Shown in pieces: positions 30,821 to 43,301 of a stretch of 64,000 bases of DNA; within the stretch, counting starts at the first letter, position 1; the number at the start of each line of letters is the position of its first letter. Both the position numbers and the translations under genes were made by a program. The stretch comes from Coprinus comatus. Its lineage: Eukaryota > Basidiomycota > Agaricomycetes > Agaricales > Agaricaceae. A model generated the notes under the pieces. It ran no database searches. It was not told where the DNA came from and was given only the letters and a program-made list of their open reading frames with translations. The stretch is from NCBI GenBank assembly GCA_034638255.1, contig JAWPGT010000019.1, positions 62,001 through 126,000 of the forward strand, in the 5' to 3' direction.

Positions 30821-33800
30821 TCAGATGTAGAACATACTACCGCGAATGTTCTCATGTATCTAAAAATTAAAACAATGAGTATTCAAACACCAAAGAAAGT
30901 CCGCAAATGCACAAATATGGAGAAAAGGAAAAGTCAACTCACCCCTTCACCCCAAACCTTCTTCGCATCCATGTACACTTTAACCTTCATCTCTTCAACA
31001 CTCATCCTCCCTTTCCCTCCGCTCTTCGAATCATCCGAAAACAGAAAATCATTCAAATAGCACCTTCCTCTCTCGCAAGCCAAATCCGCGTAATAAGCCG
31101 GTGGAACCAAGCTAACGGCCTTCGTAGCCCTAGCATACAGATGACTAAAGTCATGCGTTCCTTTCTGAATTTCATCTGCTCCAAACGAATTTTCATCGTA
31201 GATGACTGTATAGTGTGTGGCTTTGACTGTCCCTTGAAGACCCACATGCGATTGGAGGTAAAAGTCAAAGTCGAAACTAGAAAAGTGTCAGTTGGATGCT
31301 TTGGACATTGAAGCGATACTACACATACATAGCAGTTATACCCTTGTCGACTACAGTCCCAGGCCTTGTGTTTCCGTTTCTATCCGCGTATTGGGAATTG
31401 GTTGGGTAGAACCTACATATAACCATACATTAGTTCTCATCGCAATATACCAACTGTTAAAAATACCTAGCATGGTGCCGTTTCCTATATCAAGTGAGTA
31501 AATACATCAGCATCATCTTTCAGTTACGGCCAAGAAAAAGAAAAGACTCACCCGCATATGATAATGGACAGCTCAGGCCTATACTTCAGCCTCTTCTCTG
31601 TTTCAAGCTTTTTAAACGCATCAAGGACTTGAGGTAACTCATCCCGAAGAACAATATCGAACTGGCCCTGTAAAAAAGGATGACAAGTCTCAACAATGAT
31701 GCCGCCAACAATCCGCCAAAGGAAATGTAAAAGGAAAGACATGCCTCAGAAACGCCATCTCTGAAAATAAAAATCCTCTGTGGCAACGCTTTATTTTTCT
31801 TTTCATAAGCTAACAACCTCTCGATCATCATATCACGCAATTCATCCACCATCTATAGTAACGGTGCCAATGTCAGTGTGTATACCCGAAGAAGGAACAG
31901 GTTGAGCTCACCTCTTTAGATTCTTTATTCATGTCAACAGCTTGAATTCTCATGCTGGCTGGAAATTGAGCAAAAGTGCCATCAACACTAGCCACAACAG
32001 CTGCGATTGAAGGAGTTCCGATCCTACTTGTCGGGCCTGCGTGTGTTACATCAATACCAACCATCATCGTAGGTTTCTTCTTGAGCCATTTCATTGCTGC
32101 TTCATCGAGCTATATATGCATCCCAGAATGTTATCAGTACACAAGCTAAAAGTAGCGCTTTGTTATGTACCTGGTGGTTGACTCCTCCAAGCTTAGTATT
32201 CAACTTCAAAGCAACATTAGAGAAATATTGGTCTTGTTTCTTCGGATCACCCAAAGCCTTTGAAAGTTGCATACAGAGTGTATGTACACCCAGGTCCATA
32301 TCTCCCATTTTCTAAATGAAAGAGATTAGTCCGGTAATTTGAAAGTATAGATAAGCGAAAAACGAAATGAAAGGATACCTTAATTCCAGGATATATGAAA
32401 TTATCCCTGTTCTCCAATAGCACGAGAACGAACGTAGCCTTACTATCAGCCGCAAACTTCAATCTCTCCCTAACGATATCTAAGCTCCTACTTCTGGCTT
32501 CATCATCTTCATTCATCCTAACCAATTTTGCCGCCAGGATCTTGGGTGATTCCCTGGGCATAGCCATTCCACTATCTCTGCACTTCTTGGCAAACCCATC
32601 AATCAGACCTAGGAGCCTTTCATCATCAGGCTTCGAAATTATGCTATTTCCATTTGGTCTAGGGTCCATGATAACCAATACCGCCCATTTCGCCACAGTG
32701 GCTCCTTTATGGAATTTTACATTAAGAATATTCCATGACCCATTATTCACCCTCGCATTTCCGGATTTATAATTGAGATTCGGTGGCGGCAATTCACGTG
32801 CGGGTATAACAGCCATTTGCGGATCGATACTGATTCCAAACGCATTAAGCCTTGACTGAGATTGATTAAATCCCAGTTTGTTGAATCCGATTTCGGTAAT
32901 AGCATCCGCATTTTGACGAGGTCGGTTACAAGCTACCTTGATCATATTGGCCGTTTCAGTGTCTGATAAACGACCACGGAACGCATTTCCTTGAATAATG
33001 TCACATAATTCCGCGGGTACAAACACGGGTTTTGAGCTGATGTTGGAGAGATTGACTACGGGGAGATCGTCGCTCTTTTTAAGGTAATGTTGTATGCTAG
33101 TGTAAAATGAACAAAGTTGGGTAGGAGATTCAAAGAGTAGAGAAGAGAAGGGACTGACTCGCTTTGAAAAATTGTTCAACCGACGTCTTCTTCCCATCGA
33201 AATCAAAGAACGTATTCCGGGCGGAGGTAGATTCAATCCTGAAAACCTTCTTCTTGTACCCCTGATGCTTCGTTCTAATCTTTAAACTCTTGACCATAGG
33301 TCCTGGAAGTGTGGGCATTCCACCATGAGAGCCTCTTCTATAGTCATCCAACATAGCTTCTAAACTACCCGCTTTCAAAAATGCACTCATGCACACATTG
33401 CTAGAAATAATCCTGATGAACCTTCACCATCAATTTAAAGAAAACAGAGGACTTACACATTAACCATTAATTGTTTATAGGCAGGACGGATAGACAATGT
33501 AAATCCTTGCCATGCTTCCAAGTTTTGACTAAGATTTGCAGGACGGGTCGGTGAGTCCCAAAAATATTTAGGTACAGTTCTACCAACTCGGATGCCGGTT
33601 TTAGTCGGATGCATTTGTGCTATCAAATTCAACGCCGAAAGCAATGGGGCCAAATCCTTTTCCTTGGCATCCACATTGCCAGATTGATACCTAACATATA
33701 TAAAAAAAGAATTTTATTAGTGGGCCCTACACTCAATGAACAACAATGGCAACAAACTGGTTAAGATCTTCCATACCCAACTCCCTTTCGAACTTAATCT

Positions 33801-34584
33801 CAACCTCATACAGAGGTGCATTAGCAGAAGGACCCTTTTCGGTTTCGTCGTAATACGCGATCTGGAAAACCAAAGGTTGAGGAAGTGGTTTTGCAGAAAC
33901 CAGTCGCTGACTGCTATCATGCGCAATATGAGCTCTGAAAGGTGCACATTGAGGAGCCAATTCGAGCAGTTCGAAGACTCGAATACGTTTGCCTTCTTTC
34001 ACAGATCCTTCCCCTTCCCTAGGTCCACGCCCTCTGCCTTTACCACCACTGCGAGAAGGACCAGTAAGAAGAGGAGCACGGATATCAACGACGTAGTCAT
34101 AAATCGGGTTTTTGGGTAACCTAACCCCGAAGAAATTGGCACGCAGAGTAATCTGCTGTCCTAAGGTTCCAAAGCCAGGTCTAACAGGTCGCTTGGGCTG
34201 AGCGGGCTTCTTTCCGGGTGCAACGCGTAATGAAGAAAATCCATTAATGAGAGACTTGAGATCGTTGTCCGACAAGGTCTGCGGAACTGTGGCGGGGACG
34301 TTTTCATTGAAGATGATGGGACCTCCACCAAAGTCAGCACCGCCACCATAACCGCCCCTAGGCGGCCCTCCACCACCTCGTCCGTAACCTCCTCCTCCTC
34401 CTCCTCCTCCTCCTCCTCCACGGTAACTTCCACGATCACTATCTGATCCGCCTCCTCGACCGCGACCGCCAACACCTGGACCGCTAGGTCCTCCTCGGGA
34501 CGGATATGCACCTCCGCGAGATGCACCTCCACCTCGAGCAGAACCTCCGCCTCGTTGGCCTGGATTACCTCTCTGGTAGCTCAT
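30821..34584 (-). CDS. Argonaute (QDE-2/AGO-like)
   Basis: An RNA-guided slicer of the RNAi pathway. Twelve exons, minus strand: 34584-33758, 33690-33457, 33400-33155, 33096-32379, 32311-32171, 32109-31912, 31852-31745, 31667-31552, 31484-31467 (18-nt microexon), 31412-31329, 31276-30943 and 30859-30821. The N-terminus is RGG-rich (SYQRGNPGQRGGG). The N and PAZ regions follow, with PVFVPAELCDIIQGN at the linker to MID. The PIWI domain has MMVGIDVTHAG (Asp 1), NKESKEMVDEL (Glu finger), IFIFRDGVSE (Asp 2) and PPAYYADLACERGRCYL, where the fourth metal ligand would be Asp in a DEDD set. CGKRHHARFYP crosses the microexon and the protein ends ENIRGSMFYI. The intron after DGVSE has a GC donor (gcatgt). 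The gene is divergent to a DUF6533 gene 650 bp away. Confidence 0.95.
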
Positions 34585-35234
34585 AGTTGTTGTTGGTATC
34601 TGTTGAATTGAACTAGAAGTAGACTGGAAAACTGTTGTTGGTTAAAACGTGGAACGGGATGTAGTAAAGAAGTGGATGGCAAAGGCGTGGCTCTGTGGTT
34701 TATATGTGTTGAAAGGGGATTGCCGAAGAAGCTTCGAGGGGTGACAGGGGGTGACTCGATGTATTGAATGAAGTGTGTTGATGTGTTGTGTCCATTGGCT
34801 GATCGCAGTTATGATTTCGCCTATTGGCTGACGTAGCAACGACGGCACGGCAAATACGGCTGGAGAGAGAGTGCAAGGGGGTAGTTAGTAATACAGATAG
34901 GAAATGCACTAGCCAAATCTGTATATATGAGATTGGATCTATTGGAATTTATTAGTGCTCGATGGGGTCATCTAAGTCGTTTTCTTTCTTTGAGAAATTA
35001 CCGGTATAGCTTCTAGTTTTGGTTGGTACCAAGTTGCCCCCCCTGGACTAAGAACCCCACTTTTCAAGGTAACAAGGAGAAAGATAACTCCCACACAGTA
35101 CATGGACCCGCCAGGGTTGTCGATGCGTTGACGTTACTACAGAATGGTTCCCTTGGGCCCTCGTTTGCCTTTATCTTTTCACAACCAACCAACATCAACC
35201 TCGGTATATCAACTGCTCGCCCTCTGTTTTGCAT
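34585..35234. promoter_or_regulatory. shared divergent promoter region of Argonaute and DUF6533 copy C
   Basis: 650 bp between two head-to-head starts. The right part (from about 35150) is repeated upstream of copy D, near 37890, as part of the tandem duplication. No specific site is recognised. Confidence 0.4.
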
Positions 35235-37219
35235 ATGGGCTCTGAAGTTACTAGTACTCCAATCGATCCTGTTGTGAATATTTATCCCGAAGGTTATGCA
35301 GCTGGTCAGTTGAGGCTCATTTCTCGGTTTACATCATGTTTCTAATACACACTAGCTGCCTCGCTTGCATTCGTACTGTACGAGTGGCTCTTAAACATGG
35401 ACCGAGAGGTGAGTGAGCATGGCGCTTAATGGTGCAATCCATAGCTAATGTGACGAGGAGCTTTAGGTCGACTTCGTTTGGAAGTGGGTTTTTACATGAC
35501 ACGTATATTGCACCTTGAACATAATACATCAATAGGCGTCGGTGGACAATAGGAAAGGTGTTATACATCATCTGCAGATACGGATCCATTTCAGATTTAA
35601 TGTGAGCGTCTATCAAACCTTCACATCTTCGAATATTCAAGTCTCATACTACCCTTTATTAGCTTATATATATATGGTATATTTGTTTCTATATTCTTAC
35701 GAGCTTACAGTCTCTTAATTATCCGTTTGGGATTTAGCCAAGACAAGCTTTGACTATCCTCTCTCGGTAAGATCTGATATTCTGATGTTTCCAATTGAGG
35801 TCCAGTATTGATGTAATTTCAAATTTTGTTCTTTGTATTCAGTTGTAAGTCTCTACTTCATGCATGCCCCTCGTCTATGAATTCAACTAAGGGGTCAAAT
35901 GATAAAAGCTGTCGTTCTTGGCCAACAGTTTTTTCGGTGTGCGTCTCTTCTCCTAGTGGCTCGCGTTCAAATAAATCTTTTAACCACATTACTAAGGCTC
36001 TATTTATAGGATAACAATAATGCATTTACATGTCCCAGAGATTTTGACACTATTACGGGTCAATGCCTTGTACAGATGGAACCATAAAGGTGAATAATTG
36101 GCATATATCACTCTTTTGCCCTGGAATATACTCACGCAATCTCATGGGTAAAGTTCTAGCACTCATCCTGTGCATATACACATGTAAGCAGTTAACGTGG
36201 TGTTGCCTTAAATCTGAGGGGTTGATTTTCCATGTTGAATCCTGTCAGCACAAGTGCTTGTGAGTATTTCACATGTTCCCCAAAATTTCCTAAGTAATGA
36301 AGTTCTGTCTAACGATGGAAATGGGTGGTCGTAGGTACATGGCACAACAACCGGAATATCATTAAGACTGGTCAAAGCAGTCGACAGACTACCCAATTCA
36401 CCAGTTCCCGGTTGTGTGGCAATTGGTGGACCCGGTGCATTGCGATTGGGATACGTCTCTTGGTATGTATGATAATAATAGAAACTCAACCCATGAGAAG
36501 AGTGTTCAAAACTTATCACCATAGTGCTGTCAACACATTTTCGCAGAGTGAGTATAAATTGAAAAACTTGTCGTTCCAACTAGAATAACTACTCACAAAT
36601 TAGATACAGTTCTATACTTTCTTTTGATCGTTCTTCGATCACGATATCATATCACCAAGTCCCGCGCTCGATATCCTGCGTCTAACACACATGTGCATAG
36701 CATTGACAGAGGGAACATGAGAATCCTACGACTCGTGCGACTATTCATACGAGATGGTGCCTTGTATTTTCTTCTGTCAGTCACTTTGTCATTCTCCTAA
36801 TATACCTTGGACACCTAACTACTTATGGTTCTCTCGCATAGGTCATTCATAGCTCAAATATCCGGTGCGCTCATCACAAATCTAATTTCTGACTCAAGAG
36901 GTACTATTCCTTTTCCGTAAGTCAAGTCAAGTCTACTCGTTGGATTTTTCCGTAACTTTTTCTTATAATTCTATCACAAACAGGATCATAATGGCATTGT
37001 ATCCCATAATGGTAAGAAAGGTTGATAACCTTTCAAAAAATTTACAATGAATTTCAATTTATCAATGACCAGAGTACGAGACTCTACCTCAATCTCCACT
37101 CGGAAAGTGTGCAGTGTACAAATGAGGATGGGGCTGATGTACGTCACACCGGTGGATATCGACTGACCAGTCAATTCTTTACCGATAATCTAACTACGGA
37201 AACACCGAAAGGTCATTAA
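35235..37219 (+). CDS. DUF6533 multi-pass membrane protein, copy C
   Basis: A typical member of the family. The start MGSEVTSTPIDPVVNIYPEGY is at 35235. It continues ASLAFVLYEWLLNMDRE, VDFVWKRRWTIGKVLYIICRYG, a KTSFDYPLS/GSNDKSCRSWPT segment, LHVPEILTLLRVNALYRWN (the LRxYALY motif), KVLALILCIYT and LVKAVDRLPNSPVPGC. LGYVS, FLLIVLRSRYHI, then LRLVRLFIRDGALYFLL (the LxRDGxxYF motif) and LSFIAQISGALITNLI follow. It ends STRLYLNLHSESVQ...TETPKGH, stop 37217-37219. At least ten short introns are needed and one junction (YPLS to GSND) spans about 125 bp, so a microexon may be missed. It is a recent duplicate of copy D next door. Confidence 0.82.
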
Positions 37220-37970
37220 GACGGGGGTAATTAATATTGTAGAAGTAGGACAGCATGCGATAATATGGTACTTGTTTGTGATATTCTGAAAGTATTTCTG
37301 TACATAAATAGTAAGCAGGTACCAATAAGGAATAGGATTTTATGTGTATAACAAACATATTACCACTTATTACTTATCCATTGTCCCTAATGAGCTATAA
37401 CACCGACGTCAGACCATCATTTTTCTTTTGAACGAAAAAGTATTTTTAGAGAAACTATGTCAAATTCGGTAAAACGGAAATGTTCCGACATGTATAAAAA
37501 AAGAAAAAGAAGCTCGATGTATTTGTAGAACTAAACAAGCAATTTGAAATCTAAAAAGTAGACATACCGAAATCAAGCAAAACTGATCAGCAAAAAAAAG
37601 AGAAAGGCGGAGATAGAAGAAGTCTGTTTTCATTCAGTCACCAAACCATAAACCCTTTGGGATCAGTATTTTATGTACCGCAACAAGTAAACTAAGCACT
37701 GAGACATAGTATTAGCCGGATATAGTTGGTTCCCACCTCGGTAAGGAGATCGATCGGCCTCTCAACTAATACCGTAAGTTGATTCGTCAAATATAGTGGA
37801 TGGGGAGAAAGATATTTATCACACGCACACAGGGTTGTTGACATTATGTTGAATATTGAATACATAGACCAAATCTCGGTTCCTTTACTTCAAGCCCTCG
37901 TTTGCCTCTCCTTTTTCACGATCAACAACCTCAACCTCGTTATATCGACCGTTCACTTTCTATTTTGCAT
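37220..37970. other. spacer between copies C and D
   Basis: 750 bp of AT-rich spacer. 37430-37590 is duplicated downstream of copy D. 37890-37970 repeats the promoter segment of copy C. Confidence 0.5.
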
Positions 37971-39986
37971 ATGGACTCCGCAGCTATCACCGTTCCACCA
38001 ACTCCTACTGCTAGTGATTACTTCGAAAGCTATGCAATTGGTCAGCTGAGGCTTGCTTTGAGTATATTTCCATAATATCATGTTTCTGATACACACTCAC
38101 TCACCAGCTGCCTCGCTTGCATTCGTGTTGTATGAGTGGCTCTTAAACATGGACCGAGAGGTGAGTGAGTGTGGCGCTTAACTGTCCAATAATAGCTAAT
38201 GTGACGAGGAACTTTAGGTCGACTTCGTTTGGAAGTAGGTTTTTACATGACACGTATATTGCACCTTGAGCATAATGCATCAATAGGCGTCGGTGGACAA
38301 TAGGAAAGGTTTTATACATTCTTTGCAGATATGGATCCGTCTCAGATTTAATGTGAGTTTTTCAAATGTTCATACTGTGTCATTGACTCACCATCGTTCC
38401 TCTTCCTGCAACAGCGTATATGCCTATGGTATGCTTAATCCTATGTTCTGGAGGGCTTTCAGTGTCTTAGCAGTCTTGGGTTTTAGCAAAAACGCGATTT
38501 GAATATCCTCTCTCGGTAAGATCTGAGATTTCTGATATTTGTAACTGACACTCAAGGTCAAGGATTGATGTAATCTCAAATTTGGTTTCTTTCTCGTGTT
38601 CAGTTGTAAGTCTCTATTTCGTTGATGCTTCTCGTTCATGAGCTCAGCTGACACGGGTCAAACGATAAAAGTTGTCGTGTATGGCCGACGATGTTTTTGG
38701 TGTATGTATATCTTCTGCGCGGGTTCAATTATATCCTTTACCACATGATATTCTAAACTGAAGTTCTATTTAAAGGGTATCATTAACCCACCTACATGTC
38801 CCGGAGATTCTGACACTATTGCGTGTCAATGCGTTGTACAGATGGAACCATAAAGGTGAATACCAATTGGCATATACTATCATTCTTCCACGCTGGAACA
38901 TGCTCATTGTATTTTACGGATAAAGTTCTAGCACTCATTTTGTGTATCTATACATGTAAGCAACTAGGACTACACCACTCCAATTTGGAACGCTTACCTT
39001 CCCTGTTGAATCTTGTTCAGCACAAGTGATTGTGAGTATTTTATAGCTTTCCTACTACTACCAAAATTTTTTCCTAACGATGCGGAATCACGATGGGTGG
39101 TCATAGGTACATAGCACGACAGCTGGAATATCATTGAGATTAGTTAAAGTAATAGACAGACCACCCAATTCACTGATTCCCGGGTGCATGGCAACGGGTG
39201 ATCCTAGTGGATTGCGATTGGGATACGCTGCGTGGTATGTATAATCCAAAACTCAAATTCATCCTTGAATAAATATTATCTCCATAGTGCCGTCAATACG
39301 TCAGCACAAAGTAGGGCAAGGCATCTACAAGATTATGACAAGAATGACTAACATTAACCCAAAAACAGTTTTCTACTTTCTTCTCATCGTTCTTCGATCA
39401 CGATACCATATCACCGAATCCCAGGCTCGATATCCCCAAGTGACACATACACATGTGCATAATCATAATAAGAGAGGAGGCACAAGGACACTACGACTCG
39501 TACGGCTGTTCATACGAGATGGCGCGTTGTATTTTTTTCTGTTAGTCACTTCGCTGTTGATTACTTGTGACCTGGACTTGAGACTGAAATCAATAACCAT
39601 GTCCTTCTCATATAGGTCATTCATAGCTCAAATATCCAGCACGCTCACTACAAATATAACACCCGATGCAAGAGCTAGTGTTCCTGTTCCGTAAGTCGAG
39701 TCTACTCTTCAATCTCCCCTCTTCACACAAACCATAACTCTATACAAACAGTATCTTAATGGCAATACACCCCATAATGGTAAGAAATCAATAATCTATT
39801 ATTACTTGCAAAAGTTCACATGAATTTGCCCACTTTCAGAGTGCGAGACTCTACCTCAATCTCCACTCAGAAAATATTCAGTGTACAAATGATAACGAGA
39901 CCAACATAGATTGTACCAGTGGATATAGACTAACCAGTCAATTCTTTACCGATAGTTTAACTATGGAAACATCAAGGGTCCATTAA
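37971..39986 (+). CDS. DUF6533 multi-pass membrane protein, copy D
   Basis: Tandem duplicate of copy C. The start MDSAAITVPPTPTASDYFES is at 37971. It continues AASLAFVLYEWLLNMDRE, VDFVWKRRWTIGKVLYILCRYG, KTRFEYPLS, DKSCRVWPTMFLV, LHVPEILTLLRVNALYRWN, KVLALILCIYT, LVKVIDRPPNSLIPGC and LGYAA. Then come FLLIVLRSRYHI, LRLVRLFIRDGALYFFL, LSFIAQISSTLTTNI and the tail SARLYLNLHSENIQ...METSRVH, stop 39984-39986. Intron positions match copy C. Homology blocks differ mainly in loops and the tail, so both copies look under constraint. Function unknown. Confidence 0.82.
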
Positions 39987-40668
39987 GAGGCCACGCGAAA
40001 AGAATTAATTTCATAATGTGATGCATAACCGTCTCTTTTACAATGCACTTTTACTATTTTTTAATGTTCGTAGAAGTTTTATTTAAACAATAATTTTCTT
40101 GTGGACCCCGACGAAGAATATTCGGAGTGTATAGCGATTAAAGTACCTCCAATTACTATGCTTATCGGTTATCAACTATCTGAAGCATATCACCATTTTC
40201 TATAATGTTTGTATAGTGGAGTAAACGATATGATTCGAACCCTATGCTCGTATTCTAACTATTGAATGAGAACAAGCCCATGAAAAAAAAAAAAAAGGAT
40301 TTTTAGAAAAAAAAAAACTAGTCCATGTCAAATTCGGAACGGAAATACTCCCTCCGACACTTGAAAAAATAAAGGGAGAAAAGTCTAGGGATTTGTAAAA
40401 CTAAACAAGCAATTTGAAATCTAAAGAGCAGATATACCAAACTAGAAAAATCAAGCAAAATTTTGTGGCGAGAAAAAGACCAAGACAAGAGATTCATAAG
40501 TAAAGAACAAGTCCGTTTTCAATCATTAAGACCAAACCATCATCATCATCATAGGTATCCCATCACCAAATATACTTTTATCCACTATATCCAAGCCTTA
40601 TGGGTTAAATAGAAACACTGGATCGTCATTGTAGACGGTAGTACCCGAACTTACGGTCATTAATTCAA
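39987..40668. other. convergent 3' spacer with duplicated flank
   Basis: About 680 bp between the tail-to-tail DUF6533 copy D and glycogen synthase. 40290-40480 belongs to the duplicated unit. Poly-A runs occur near 40283 and 40308. Confidence 0.5.
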
Positions 40669-43224
40669 TCATAGCGTTCGTTGGCCATTAACCTTGACAT
40701 CTTCATCTTCATCCCCTTGGCTCAACTTGAGGGCAGCATCTGCTTTCCTGAGATCGCCTTCACTGAGACTCGAAAAGGCACCACCACCCGGGGTGCTGGC
40801 ACCGCTCTTCATTGAACCTGATCGTGATCTAACCTTCATAACTAAGGGGCTACACCATGATGTCAATAGAAGAACATAATGCAAACGGGGAGAGCTTACA
40901 ATGGATAGTTGTCCTCTTCGTCTACGTGACTCGCCCATCCAAGACCTCTATAATCACTGGTTCCAAGTGCCTGCATCTATATAGTCGTGAGCAATAGGAA
41001 TCTACGAGTGTCAAAGGAAACACGTACATCCTCTGTCAACGTTCCGAGATCACCGGTGTCGCTGCACCTCTCAATCTGGGACTTGCGGGCATGCTAGTGC
41101 TAGGCCCAAATCCAACCCTTTCACCGGATTGTCCAAACCCAAACGAATCATCCCATGCTTCCTCGCCTTCACCTGCACCTTCTTGGTAGAATGCGTCAGG
41201 GTAAGCTCTCCTGAGAGCCAACTGGCGTGCTTTCGAATACTCGATACCAAGGTTCTTCCAATCGAGCAATGGGGAGAGACGTTCTACCCGATTACGTTGA
41301 TTAATACGTTGGCGCCTGGTCTTCTGCGTAAAGTTGAACATATGCTCCGTTAGGTGATTAACCGAATCTTCAACAGATTTCATGCGGCGATCCACAATGT
41401 AACAACCTTCTTCTTCGGGTTTTTCAATTAAATCTTGCATGAAACACCCGAAGCCAGATAAATTGGTTGTAACACTGGGAATTCCCATCTAATAAAATCG
41501 CCTTCAACATTGATCTAGGATGAGGGAAATTAAGGACATACAACTGTGCACTCCGCGGGTGTGTAGCCCCAAGGCTCATAATAACTGGGGAACACTCCAA
41601 GATGACAACCTCGCACAAACTCTTCGTAGTCCAGGGATAAAATTGGGTTGTTACTGTTCAAGAAGTCAGGATGGAAAACAACCTTGACACGATCATGAGC
41701 ATTGTTGAACAGCTTGACACGACGGATCTGGTTCAAAATCGGATCATTTGCGTCATCGGCCATATTGTGTGTTGTGACAGGAGGGAGGGAAGTACGCTTA
41801 AGCGCAAAGGTGCGTCTTTTGAGTAAAATTTGATCTTCTTCTGATAGCAGATCTTTAATCGAAGGGACAGCCTTCATATCGCTTCAGAGTTGATATTTTA
41901 GCTGATTAAATCGTAATAATGGTGAAATATGCTAACCCATGGAAACGGGCGGCGTGATCGAAAAGCCTTTGACCGATGCGGTTTTGGATCTCGGTCACAG
42001 TATCGCGTAGTTGTTTGGTGACAGCTTGTCCCTTGAGAGCCTCGATGGTATAGGAATGTGATGGCGCAGGCATAATAATAAAGGCCACTACTGTCAAAGA
42101 TGACCCAGCCTTTTGCAAACGATAGTTGAGACCTATACAACCGTTGAGTAACACTGAAAGAAAGGCAAGAAGCTTCACTTACGGGCAAGGGACTCAATAA
42201 ACATATCAACACCTTTGTTTCGATACTCATACCGTCCGGCAGTGAACATGTAGAGAGTATTATCGAGGTCGAAATCATAATGTCCATAGAAATGTCCGCG
42301 AACAAATTCGTTAATTTTAGCCTTGGACGTGGCATGGAGATTTTGAAATTCGTGCATCGCTTGGAATTTGACTACGTTTAATCCATTTGGAAGAACGCCA
42401 TCGGGTTTCCGTTTAAGGAGATGTTCACTCTCATACGCAGTGATGTGGGATACGGTCGTGAAGACATCAGCGCAATGTGTTGCAGAGCGTTCGATACAGT
42501 ATCGGTGGTAGATGCCGCGTTTCCCAGCCTCATGGTCAACATCGAAGTACTGGAGATTGTTGTAAAAGTCGACCGATCCCGCACAAAGGTATCGTCCCAA
42601 AAGGGTTGCATGTGTAGTGAAAACGGTAGTGACATCGATATGTCGTTTGCGACAAAGAGGGATAGCGAGACCAGCTTGCCATTCGTGGAAGTGGGCAATA
42701 ACTGCGGTGGTGAGTTGGCGCGCTACATACTAAGGGAGACTAGTGAGTTCTAGGTTGGAGGGATAACAAGATAGACTTACATCGCCAAGGAACCAAGCAA
42801 CAAGATAACCGAAGACAATCGTTTCGTTCGTTTCGTGGTCATTGGGGGGACTGGGAATGCCTGCCAGATTCCACAGATCGCCCTTCCACTCGTCGAGGCG
42901 AGAGTACATGCTGCTTGTATCAAAGAGTAGGACATGTGGATTGCCCTCGATGAGCCATCGGCCGTATAGAGCCTTGACTCCTTGAGCACGCATACCCTCT
43001 AGAGTTGCTGCAAGATGTTTATCGGTGGGTTCCTCGGGTTCTACCTCCATGGGAGCAGTTTTATATGATAGGGGTCCGATGAGGCAGTAGCGGTCGCCAT
43101 ACTCAGAGACGGTGACCGGAACCTTTGTCTTGATGACGGTGTAGATACCGCCGACTTTGTTGGCTACCTCCCAGGCACATTCGAAGAGAATAGGTTGCTG
43201 AACGTCGCGCTTAACGTCTGCCAT
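40669..43224 (-). CDS. GSY1: glycogen synthase (GT3), one apparent frameshift near the C-terminus
   Basis: Elongates glycogen from UDP-glucose (EC 2.4.1.11). Exons (minus strand): 43224-42781, 42729-42183, 42132-41937, 41881-41542, 41488-41028, 40976-40900 and 40849-40669. Motifs: [20 protein letters not shown] near the N-terminus, [97 protein letters not shown] and [16 protein letters not shown]. The regulatory tail is [32 protein letters not shown], then an acidic end ([14 protein letters not shown]), stop 40669-40671. Between [10 protein letters not shown] and GDLGTLTED the frame slips by one base (about 41055). Adding one G (ccgg to ccggg) gives the expected [11 protein letters not shown]. 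It lies 78 bp from the stop of the DUF92 gene upstream. Confidence 0.92.
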
Positions 43225-43301
43225 TGGTAGTAGTAGGAAGTAAAGAAGGTTTACAACTTTTGTCACTACGATCTCCTCCTGCGTGACGTCATCTGTCACC
43301 G

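Larger units (their letters stand above)
35150..40480 (+). repeat. tandem direct duplication of about 2.5-2.7 kb
   Basis: Two similar units lie side by side: about 35150-37660 and about 37890-40480. Both start with a shared promoter segment (ccctcgtttgcct...gcatatgg). Both carry a complete DUF6533 gene, and both end with a shared 3' flank (for example gtcaaattcgg..., caagcaatttgaaatctaaa at about 37545 and 40408). Coding and flanking sequence are both duplicated, so a single segmental duplication explains it. Confidence 0.75.

Noticed and set aside
40220..40250. tRNA-like B box on the minus strand
   Set aside because: Flanking bases do not pair into a T stem.
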